DNA from: Mycolicibacterium peregrinum
GTDB taxonomy: Bacteria; Actinomycetota; Actinomycetes; Mycobacteriales; Mycobacteriaceae
DNA: 64,000 nt
Assembly (NCBI RefSeq): GCF_001665785.1
Contig: NZ_LZSO01000049.1
Location: forward strand, 186,001-250,000
Reading direction: 5' to 3'
Under the pieces are notes generated by a model that had not been told where the DNA came from, ran no database searches, and worked only from the letters and a program-made list of their open reading frames with translations. Position 1 is the stretch's first letter. Each line of letters starts with the position of its first letter. Shown here piece after piece: positions 57,379 to 64,000 of the stretch. The translations under genes and the position numbers were made by a program.

Positions 57379-58331
57379 GAGAGGACCTCCAGGAGTCGAC
57401 GACGGTGCAGGGTGGGATCGCCCCAGGCGCTGCGCAACGCCTGAACGCGCAGCAGTGACAGGGACAGGTCGTGTTCCTGGGTGAACCCGATGGCGCCGTG
57501 GGTCTGCAGCGCCGACCGGGCGGCCAGCAGGGCGGCGTCGGCGGCAGCGACCTTGGCCGCGCTGATGTCGCGGGCGGTGTCGGGAGACCCCTCCGCGAGT
57601 GACAGCGCCGCACCGTAGACGAGCGGGCGGGCCAGCTCGACGGCGATGAGCACATCGGCCAGCTTGTGCTTGATGGCCTGGTACGAGCCGATGATCCGGC
57701 CGAACTGCGCGCGCTGCTTGGCGTATTCGACGGACTGATCCAGCATGGCCTGACCGGCGCCGACCAACTGGGTGGCGGTCGCCAGGACACCGAACTCGTA
57801 GGCACGTGCGGTATCGGCGGCCTGGGTGTCACCGGAGGCGGTGACGTCGAACAGCTTTCGGGCCGGGTCGACGGAATCGTGCGCGGCTCCCACGGTGGCG
57901 TCGCCGACCTGTCCATCCGCAGCCAGCAGCGTCAGTCCGGCGAAATCAGCGTTGACGGCGCGCGGTGCCTGCGGCGGCATGGCAACCGTGGCGATCAGCT
58001 CGCCGGAGGCCAGCGCACCCGAACGGTCGTCGTCCGCAAGCAGAATTGGTGCAACGGCGATGGACTCGGTCACCGGACCGGGTACGGCCCAGTAGCCCAG
58101 CCGCTCCAGGGCGACGACGAGGTCGACCGGATGGGCTTCGATGCCGTCGTATTTCTCGGGCACCAGCAGTGCGGTGACCCCGAGGTCGGTCAGCTGTGCC
58201 CACACCTTGCGGCCCGGCCCGGTGTCACCCTCGCCCCAGGCTCGTACCGCGGCCGGGACATCGGCGGCGCCCAGTGCGGCGTCGATGCTGGCCGCGAAGT
58301 CCCGCTGCTGTTCGTCGATCTCGAAATTCAC
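57375..58331 (-). CDS. fadE32: Acyl-CoA dehydrogenase subunit FadE32
   Basis: 318 residues. VTALLVPEKYDGIEA, RAQFGRIIGSYQAIKHKLADVLI, LQTHGAIGFTQEHDLSLSLLRVQAL. GTG 58331 (VNFEIDEQQRDF) with GTGA overlap to fadE31; the further upstream frame is not protein-like. Steroid C/D-ring degradation subunit partnered with FadE31 in the KstR2 regulon. Confidence 0.93.
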   Translation of the reverse strand: MNFEIDEQQRDFAASIDAALGAADVPAAVRAWGEGDTGPGRKVWAQLTDLGVTALLVPEKYDGIEAHPVDLVVALERLGYWAVPGPVTESIAVAPILLADDDRSGALASGELIATVAMPPQAPRAVNADFAGLTLLAADGQVGDATVGAAHDSVDPARKLFDVTASGDTQAADTARAYEFGVLATATQLVGAGQAMLDQSVEYAKQRAQFGRIIGSYQAIKHKLADVLIAVELARPLVYGAALSLAEGSPDTARDISAAKVAAADAALLAARSALQTHGAIGFTQEHDLSLSLLRVQALRSAWGDPTLHRRRLLEVLS

Positions 58332-59470
58332 TTTGGCTTCCCTCCAGATTCGCGCGGTAGGCCAAGCAGTCTTTCCGCAATGATGTTGCGCTGGATCTCG
58401 TTGGTGCCGGCGTAGATCGGGCCGCCGAGCGCGAACAGCAGCCCCTCGGTCCAGTGGTCGACCAGCTCGGCGTCGGGTCCCTGCAGGTCCAGTGCAGTCT
58501 GGTGCAGGGCGACGTCGAGGTCGGACCAGAACACCTTGGTCACCGAGGACTCCGCACCCAGTTCGCCACCGTTGGCCAGCCGGGTGACGGTGCCGAAGGT
58601 GTGCAACCGGTAGGCCTGGGCCTTGATCCAGGCGTCGGCCACGCGATCGGTGAACACCGGATCGGGGTTCGACTTCCACTGCGCGACAAGGCGTTCGGCC
58701 GGGGACATGAAGCGCGCCGGGCTGCGCAGCGACATGCCGCGCTCGTTGCTCGACGTGCTCATCGCCGCGCGCCAGCCCTCGTGCACGCCGCCGATCACGT
58801 CGTTGTCGGGCACGAACACGTCATCGAGGAAGATCTCACCGAACCCGGTGTCGCCGCCGAGCTGGGCGATCGGCCGCACGGTGATGCCGGGCGCCTTGAG
58901 GTCGAACATGAAGTAGGTCAGACCCTTGTGGCGCTGGGCCTCCGGGTCGGAGCGGAACAGGCCGAACCCACGCTCGCCGAACGGTGCGCGCGAGCTCCAG
59001 ATCTTCTGTCCGTTGAGCTTCCAGCCGCCGTCGACCTTGGTGGCTGTCGAGCGCAGCGAGGCCAGGTCGCTACCGGACTCGGGCTCGGACCAGGCCTGGG
59101 CCCAGATCTCCTCGCCGCTGGCCATCTTCGGCAGGACACGCTGGAGTTGCTCTTCGGTGCCGTGGGCGAACAGTGTCGGGGCGAGCATCGCGGTGCCGTT
59201 GGCGCTGGCCCGCCCGGGTGCGCCGGCGTGGAAGTACTCCTCCTCGAACACCACCCACTGCAGCAGGGTGGCGTCTCGGCCGCCGTATTCCTTGGGCCAG
59301 GCGATCACCGACAGCCCGGCATCGAAGAGCACCTTGTCCCAACGACGGTGCTGTTCGAAACCTTCAAGAGTGTCGTACGACTTCGTCGGGAAGTGTTCCC
59401 GATTCGCCGCCAGGAAGTCGCGGACCTCGGCCCGAAAGGCCTCGGTCTCGTCGTCGAATGTCAGGTCCAT
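58328..59470 (-). CDS. fadE31: Acyl-CoA dehydrogenase FadE31
   Basis: 380 residues, full-size subunit: WSEPESGSDLASLRSTATKVDGGWKLNGQKIWSSRA (FAD region), NEVF-type loop GEIFLDDVFVPDND, and AGTNEIQRNIIAERLLGLPR. ATG 59470 lies within fadD3 by 10 nt. Second gene of the fadD3-fadE31-32-33 operon. Confidence 0.95.
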   Translation of the reverse strand: MDLTFDDETEAFRAEVRDFLAANREHFPTKSYDTLEGFEQHRRWDKVLFDAGLSVIAWPKEYGGRDATLLQWVVFEEEYFHAGAPGRASANGTAMLAPTLFAHGTEEQLQRVLPKMASGEEIWAQAWSEPESGSDLASLRSTATKVDGGWKLNGQKIWSSRAPFGERGFGLFRSDPEAQRHKGLTYFMFDLKAPGITVRPIAQLGGDTGFGEIFLDDVFVPDNDVIGGVHEGWRAAMSTSSNERGMSLRSPARFMSPAERLVAQWKSNPDPVFTDRVADAWIKAQAYRLHTFGTVTRLANGGELGAESSVTKVFWSDLDVALHQTALDLQGPDAELVDHWTEGLLFALGGPIYAGTNEIQRNIIAERLLGLPRESGGKPK

Positions 59471-61053
59471 TGCACCCCTTCTCGGGTCCCTCTGCTGCGC
59501 AGCACCGGTTTGATCACCTTGCCGCCCGGATTTCGCGGCAGCACATCCAGAAACTCAATTGATCGCGGCGCCTTGAAGTTCGCCAGATGCTCACGTGCGT
59601 AAGCGATCACGGCTGCCTCGTCCAGCGCGACGCCGGGCTTGAGCACCACGAAGGCCTTCCCGACTTCACCGAGCCGCTCGTCGGGAACGCCGATCACCGC
59701 CGTCTCGGCGACACCGTCCAACCGGGCCAGCACCTGCTCGATCTCGGCCGGGTAGACGTTGAACCCACCGCTGATGTACATGTCCTTGAGCCGGTCGGTG
59801 ATGGTCAGGTTGCCGCGGGCGTCGAGCGTACCGATGTCGCCGGTGTGCAGCCAGCCCTCGGTGTCGATCGCGGCCGCGGTGGCCTCGGGGTCGTCGAGGT
59901 AGCCGAGCATGACGTTGGGCCCGCGCAGCAGCACCTCGCCCGAATCAGCGAGGCGCAGTTCGAAATCGGCGATGGGCCGGCCGCAGGTGGTGGCCACGGT
60001 GACGGCGTCGTCGTTGGCACTGCACATGGTGCCGAAGCCGGCCGCCTCGGTCAGGCCGTAGGCGGTCAGCACGATGTCGATGTCGAGCTCGGACTGCATC
60101 CGCTCGATCAACACCACCGGGACGACGGCCGCGCCGGTCACCGAGAAGCGCAGCGAGGACAGGTCGTAGTCGGCGCGCGTGGGATGGTCCAGCAGGGTCT
60201 GGAAGATGGTCGGCGGGCCGGGCAGCACCGTGATGCGCTGTTCGGCAATGGTTTTCAGCACCTGCTCGGGCTTGAACGTGAGGACCGGGTACAGCGCCGC
60301 GCCGGTCTGCAGGCAGGCCAGGATGCCGGCCTTGTAGCCGAAGTTGTGGAAGAACGGGTTGATGCACAGGTAGCGGTCGGCGCTGGTGACCTGTCCGCAC
60401 TCGGCCCAGGCGGCCGATCCGTCGAGTGACTGGCGGTGCGCACACCGCACACCCTTGCTGCGTCCGGTGGTGCCGGAGGTGAACAGGATGTCGGACACGT
60501 CGTCGGGCTCTACCGCCGCGGCGCGTGCGTCGACCGCATCGAGGTCGGTGCCCCTGGCGACGAACTCGTCCCAAGTTCCGTCGTCCTTGTCGACGGGCAC
60601 CCGCACGATGTGCCGCAGCGCGGGAAGTGCCTCGCGGTCCAGTTCGGCCGCGCGGTCCGAGCCGAGGAACTCGCCCGAGGTGATCAGCAGCGGAGCTTCG
60701 GTTCGGGCCAGGATGTCGGTAGCTTCGCTGGCGGTATAGCGGGTGTTCAGCGGCACCATCTCCGCGCCGGCGTAATGCGTGGCCAGGCAGGCCACCACCC
60801 AGTGCCAGGTGTTGGGGGACCAGATGGCCACCCGGTCGCCCGGTTCGACACCGAGGTCGATCATCGCCGCGGCGGCCTGGCGTACGTGGGCGCGCAGTTC
60901 CGAATAAGTCAGGCGCTGGACTCCGGCTGAATCGCCGGCTTCGCCGACGGTGACCAGCGCGTCATGGTCGGAAAACTGCTCGGCAACCCGGTCCAGCACC
61001 GCCGGAACGGTGCGGCGATCTTGCCCCGCGAGCGCGTGGTGTGCCCTGGCCAT
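59461..61053 (-). CDS. fadD3: HIP-CoA ligase FadD3
   Basis: 530-residue ANL-superfamily acyl-CoA synthetase. P-loop FTSGTTGRSKG, A5 motif YGLTEAAGFG, HTGDIG, DRLKDMYISGGFNVYPAEIE, catalytic Lys in RNPGGKVIKP. FadD3 activates 3aalpha-H-4alpha(3'-propanoate)-7abeta-methylhexahydro-1,5-indanedione (HIP), the C/D-ring product of cholesterol. First gene behind the KstR2 operator; ATG 61053 selected, the open frame upstream belongs to the antisense of fadE30. Confidence 0.96.
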   Translation of the reverse strand: MARAHHALAGQDRRTVPAVLDRVAEQFSDHDALVTVGEAGDSAGVQRLTYSELRAHVRQAAAAMIDLGVEPGDRVAIWSPNTWHWVVACLATHYAGAEMVPLNTRYTASEATDILARTEAPLLITSGEFLGSDRAAELDREALPALRHIVRVPVDKDDGTWDEFVARGTDLDAVDARAAAVEPDDVSDILFTSGTTGRSKGVRCAHRQSLDGSAAWAECGQVTSADRYLCINPFFHNFGYKAGILACLQTGAALYPVLTFKPEQVLKTIAEQRITVLPGPPTIFQTLLDHPTRADYDLSSLRFSVTGAAVVPVVLIERMQSELDIDIVLTAYGLTEAAGFGTMCSANDDAVTVATTCGRPIADFELRLADSGEVLLRGPNVMLGYLDDPEATAAAIDTEGWLHTGDIGTLDARGNLTITDRLKDMYISGGFNVYPAEIEQVLARLDGVAETAVIGVPDERLGEVGKAFVVLKPGVALDEAAVIAYAREHLANFKAPRSIEFLDVLPRNPGGKVIKPVLRSRGTREGVQWT

Positions 61054-61068
61054 CGACTCCCCTAACAA

Positions 61069-61082
61069 AGCAAGTGCTTGGT
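61069..61082. promoter_or_regulatory. KstR2 operator between fadD3 and fadE30
   Basis: AGCAAGTGCTTGGT matches the KstR2 consensus AnCAAGnnCTTGnT with one base off at position 2-3. It lies 15 nt from each of the divergent starts (fadD3 at 61053, fadE30 at 61099). kstR2 itself is outside the window. Confidence 0.9.
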
Positions 61083-61098
61083 AGGTTAGCCTACAGGG

Positions 61099-62253
61099 GT
61101 GATAGAGGTCCAGGAGTTCCGGGCCGAGGTCCGGCAGTGGCTCGCAGACAATCTTGTTGGCGAATTCGCAGCGCTCAAGGGCCTGGGTGGACCGGGGCGT
61201 GAACACGAAGCCTTCGAAGAGCGTCGGGCGTGGAATCAGCATCTGGCCGCGGCAGGTCTGACCTGCCTCGGCTGGCCGGTGGAGCACGGCGGCCGCGGCC
61301 TGTCGGTCGCGCATCGCGTCGCCTTTTACGAGGAGTACGCCCGCGCCAACGCACCCGACAAGGTCAACCACCTGGGCGAGGAGCTGCTCGGGCCGACGCT
61401 CATCGAGTACGGCACCCCCGAACAGCAGCAGCGGTTCCTGCCCAAGATCCTCGACGTCACCGAGCTGTGGAGCCAGGGCTACTCCGAGCCCAACGCCGGC
61501 AGTGACCTGGCGAATGTGGCGACGACGGCCGAGCTCGATGCGGAGGGTCGGCAGTGGCACATTAATGGCCAGAAGGTGTGGACGTCGCTGGCCCACTGGG
61601 CGCAGTGGTGCTTTGTGGTGGCGCGCACCGAGAAGGGCTCCAAGCGGCACGCCGGCCTGTCCTATCTGTTGGTGCCGCTGGATCAGCCGGGCGTCGAGAT
61701 CCGCCCGATCATCCAGCTGACCGGGGACTCCGAGTTCAACGAGGTGTTCTTCGACGACGCCCGCACCGAGGCGTCGCTCGTGGTCGGTCAGCCCGGTGAC
61801 GGCTGGCGGGTGGCCATGGGCACGCTGACCTTCGAGCGCGGGGTGTCCACGCTGGGCCAGCAGATCCGCTACGCCCGCGAGCACTCCAACCTGGTCGAGC
61901 TGGCCAAGCGCAGCGGCGCGGCCGACGATCCGCTGATCCGCCAAAAGCTGACCGAGTCGTGGACCGGCCTGCAGGCCATGCGGTCCTACGCCCTGGCCAC
62001 GATGGATGTCGAGCAGCCCGGGCAGGACAACGTGTCGAAGTTGTTGTGGGCCAACTGGCATCGCGAGCTCGGCGAGATCGCCATGGACGTGCAGGGCGCA
62101 GCCGGACTGACGCTGGAAGGCGGCGAGTTCGACGAATGGCAGCGGCTCTACCTGTTCTCGCGTTCGGACACCATCTACGGCGGGTCCAACGAAATCCAGC
62201 GCAACATCATCGCCGAGCGCGTGCTCGGTCTACCCCGAGAGGCAAAGGGATGA
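61099..62253 (+). CDS. fadE30: Acyl-CoA dehydrogenase FadE30 (IpdE1-like)
   Basis: 384 residues from GTG 61099 (MIEVQEFRAEV). GYSEPNAGSDLANVATTAELDAEG, NGQKVWTSLAHWAQ, FNEVFFDDARTE, IYGGSNEIQRNIIAERVLGLPREAKG. Catalyses a dehydrogenation in HIP-CoA breakdown with its FadE33 partner (IpdE1-IpdE2). ATGA overlap with ipdF. Confidence 0.95.
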   Translation: MIEVQEFRAEVRQWLADNLVGEFAALKGLGGPGREHEAFEERRAWNQHLAAAGLTCLGWPVEHGGRGLSVAHRVAFYEEYARANAPDKVNHLGEELLGPTLIEYGTPEQQQRFLPKILDVTELWSQGYSEPNAGSDLANVATTAELDAEGRQWHINGQKVWTSLAHWAQWCFVVARTEKGSKRHAGLSYLLVPLDQPGVEIRPIIQLTGDSEFNEVFFDDARTEASLVVGQPGDGWRVAMGTLTFERGVSTLGQQIRYAREHSNLVELAKRSGAADDPLIRQKLTESWTGLQAMRSYALATMDVEQPGQDNVSKLLWANWHRELGEIAMDVQGAAGLTLEGGEFDEWQRLYLFSRSDTIYGGSNEIQRNIIAERVLGLPREAKG

Positions 62254-63041
62254 GTGACCTTTCTGTCGCCCCCAAAGAGATCGAGGGCCACGGCCTGCTC
62301 AAGGGCAAGGTCGTCGTGGTCACTGCCGCGGCCGGTACCGGCATCGGCTCGTCCACCGCCCGTCGCGCCCTGCTCGAGGGTGCCGACGTCGTGGTGTCCG
62401 ACTACCACGAGCGGCGACTGAACGAGACCCGCGACCAGCTGGCCGAGCTCGGCCTGGGCCGGGTCGAGGCCGTGGTGTGCGACGTCACCTCGACCGAGGC
62501 GGTCGACGCGCTGATCGCCCGCTCGGTCGAGAAGATGGGTCGCCTGGACGTTCTGGTGAACAACGCCGGCCTGGGTGGCGAGACCCCGCTGGTCGACATG
62601 ACCGACGACGAGTGGGACCGGGTCCTCAACGTCACCCTGAACTCGGTGATGCGCGCCACCCGTGCCGCCCTGCGCTACTTCCGCGATGTCGAGCACGGCG
62701 GCGTGATCGTCAACAACGCCAGTGTTCTCGGCTGGCGTGCGCAGCACTCGCAGTCGCACTACGCCGCGGCCAAGGCCGGCGTGATGGCGCTGACCCGGTG
62801 CAGCGCAATCGAAGCCGTCGAATACGGGGTGCGGATCAACGCGGTGTCGCCGAGCATCGCGCGGCACAAGTTCCTGGAGAAGTCCGCCGACGCGGCGCTG
62901 CTGGACCGGCTGTCCTCGGACGAGGCGTTCGGCCGTGCGGCCGAGCCGTGGGAGATCGCCACCACGATCGCCTACCTGGCCAGCGACTACTCGAGCTACC
63001 TGACCGGCGAGGTCATCTCGGTCTCCAGCCAGCGGGCGTAG
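62250..63041 (+). CDS. ipdF: IpdF-like 5-hydroxy-steroid-CoA dehydrogenase (SDR, Rv3559c type)
   Basis: 263 residues. Rossmann motif in TAAAGTGIGSSTARRALLEGADVVVSDYHERR (AxAxTGIG variant), VLVNNAGLGGETP, IVNNASVLG with catalytic Ser, HYAAAKAGV Tyr/Lys. IpdF oxidises 5-OH-HIP-CoA-type intermediates. AAAGGGA precedes the ATG 62250. The upstream frame within fadE30 is rejected. Confidence 0.93.
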   Translation: MSDLSVAPKEIEGHGLLKGKVVVVTAAAGTGIGSSTARRALLEGADVVVSDYHERRLNETRDQLAELGLGRVEAVVCDVTSTEAVDALIARSVEKMGRLDVLVNNAGLGGETPLVDMTDDEWDRVLNVTLNSVMRATRAALRYFRDVEHGGVIVNNASVLGWRAQHSQSHYAAAKAGVMALTRCSAIEAVEYGVRINAVSPSIARHKFLEKSADAALLDRLSSDEAFGRAAEPWEIATTIAYLASDYSSYLTGEVISVSSQRA

Positions 63042-63087
63042 CACCTCGACACTTGCCCGGAAGCCGGTGCCAATGAGGCTCAGGTGA

Positions 63088-64000
63088 CTAGCTTTCACCC
63101 ATCCCGCGCTGCGCCAGACCGGTCCGGTCGGCCCAGCCGCGGATGTCGCCCTTGGTGATGGCCAGCGCCAGCAGCTCGGGAAAGGCATCGGGCGTGCAGG
63201 CGAACGCCGGGATCTCCATGGCGGCCAGATCGGCGGCGATCTCCCGGTCGAATGACGGTGCGCCCGAATCGGACAGCGCCAGCAGGACGACCACTTGGAC
63301 ACCCGCATCCACGAGCTGTTTGACCCGGGCCAGCATCTCGTCGCGGACGCCACCCTCATAGAGGTCCGAGATCAGCACGAAGATGCTGTCGGTGGGCCGC
63401 GTGATCAAACTCTGGCAGTAGGCGATGGCCCGGTTGATGTCGGTGCCGCCGCCGAGTTGGGTGCCGAACAGCACGTCGACGGGATCATCGAGCAGATCGG
63501 TGAGGTCGACCACCTCGGTGTCGAACACCACCAGCGACGTGCGCAACGATCGCATCGATGCGATGACCGCCCCGAAAACTGCGGAGTAGACGATCGATTC
63601 GGCCATCGAACCGGACTGGTCGATGGCCAGCACGATGTCCTTGGTCACCGATCGGCCGGCGCGGCGGAACCCGACCAGCCGTTCGGGGATGATCGTCTTC
63701 AGTTCCGGCTGAAAGGTTTTCAGGTTGCGGGCGATGGTGCGGTTCCAGTCGATGTCGGAGGCCAACGGCCGGTTGGTCCGCGCGCTGCGCGACAGCGCGC
63801 CGCGCAGCGTGGCTCGGGTGCCGTCGGCGATACGCCGCTCGATGTCCTCGACCACCTTGCGCACCAGGGCGCGGGCCGAGGCCTTCGACTCGTCGGGAAT
63901 GGCCTCTCCCAGCGTGATCAGCGTGGTGGCCAACGACAGGTCCGGGACGATGCTGTCCATCATCTCTGGTTCGAGGAGCAACATGCGCAGGTTGAGCCGT
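63088..64000 (-). CDS. VWA-domain protein (CoxE/MoxR-associated type), truncated by the window end
   Basis: At least 304 residues, open to the right edge, so the N-terminus is missing (the ATG at 63984 is probably internal, the frame continues as RLNLR upstream). C-terminal VWA domain with complete MIDAS: DQSGS, Thr in GGGTDINRA and Asp in ISDLYEGG. The preceding helical part (LGEAIPDESKASARALVRKVVEDIERRI) is typical of VWA proteins that work with MoxR AAA+ ATPases. The steroid neighbours do not explain it. Confidence 0.85.
   Translation of the reverse strand, partial: RLNLRMLLLEPEMMDSIVPDLSLATTLITLGEAIPDESKASARALVRKVVEDIERRIADGTRATLRGALSRSARTNRPLASDIDWNRTIARNLKTFQPELKTIIPERLVGFRRAGRSVTKDIVLAIDQSGSMAESIVYSAVFGAVIASMRSLRTSLVVFDTEVVDLTDLLDDPVDVLFGTQLGGGTDINRAIAYCQSLITRPTDSIFVLISDLYEGGVRDEMLARVKQLVDAGVQVVVLLALSDSGAPSFDREIAADLAAMEIPAFACTPDAFPELLALAITKGDIRGWADRTGLAQRGMGES

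Noticed and set aside
59461..62061. FadD3 frame extended to 866 codons
   Set aside because: The extra N-terminal part is antisense to fadE30 and crosses the KstR2 operator; FadD3 length fits a start at 61053.
1..64000. Insertion sequences, prophage, toxin-antitoxin, restriction or retron genes
   Set aside because: No transposase, integrase, reverse transcriptase, methylase-restriction or small toxin pair could be recognised in any frame.

Overview
The window reads as chromosomal DNA of a rapidly growing mycobacterium (Mycolicibacterium type). This rests on high G+C, frequent GTG starts with 1-4 nt gene overlaps, and the gene order radA-lpqE-carD-ispD-ispF-cysS-rlmB. The KstR/KstR2 cholesterol genes with their operators and several short-chain dehydrogenases with the mycofactocin-type glycine motif point the same way. 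No rRNA, tRNA, CRISPR array, transposase or prophage gene was seen.

Region 1 (1-7.5 kb) is conserved core: the 5' end of radA, lipoprotein lpqE, the RNA polymerase regulator carD, MEP-pathway ispD/ispF, cysS, a 23S rRNA 2'-O-methyltransferase, an ArsB/SLC13-type transporter and a metallo-beta-lactamase-fold protein.

Region 2 (7.5-22.6 kb) is a metal-limitation island. It holds zinc-independent ribosomal protein paralogues (L31B, L28, L33, S14, S18), a degenerate CobW-like protein, an intact CobW GTPase, a ZnuABC/Azt-type zinc importer and an AztD-like secreted zinc chaperone. Four near-identical 13-nt palindromic cores (consensus AAYGRnnnTCRWT) sit in the three divergent promoter regions and are predicted Zur (FurB) operators. 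Embedded in it are a cobalamin riboswitch with an ABC importer (binding protein, permease, ATPase and FhuF-like reductase), a TIGR03943/DUF318 permease pair, PxpA, and BluB, which makes the lower ligand of B12.

Region 3 (22.6-34.1 kb) holds a LacI regulator, otsB, and then the KstR cholesterol regulon: kstR, fadE34, kshB and hsaADCB, with three KstR operators. A bidirectional rho-independent-type hairpin closes hsaB.

Region 4 (34.2-55.2 kb) is about 21 kb of accessory catabolic DNA placed between hsaB and aspB. In M. tuberculosis that interval holds only nat and a small gene. It contains a GjpA-like secreted protein behind two IdeR-like boxes, and a TetR regulator lying between two mirror-identical operators that flank an SDR gene and a ferredoxin-P450 pair. 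There is a polyol module (FAD oxidoreductase, glycerol-3-phosphate-dehydrogenase-like protein, FGGY kinase, APC permease, DeoR) and an aldehyde dehydrogenase/double carboxymuconolactone-decarboxylase-like/SDR/SDR operon under another TetR with twin operators. It ends with an alpha/beta hydrolase and an IclR-CoA transferase-MHS transporter module.

Region 5 (55.2-63 kb) resumes the core steroid C/D-ring genes: aspB, fadE33, fadE32, fadE31, fadD3, then divergently fadE30 and ipdF around one KstR2 operator. The right edge cuts through a VWA-domain gene. A 62-nt palindromic repeat occurs twice, 32.6 kb apart and in opposite orientation.
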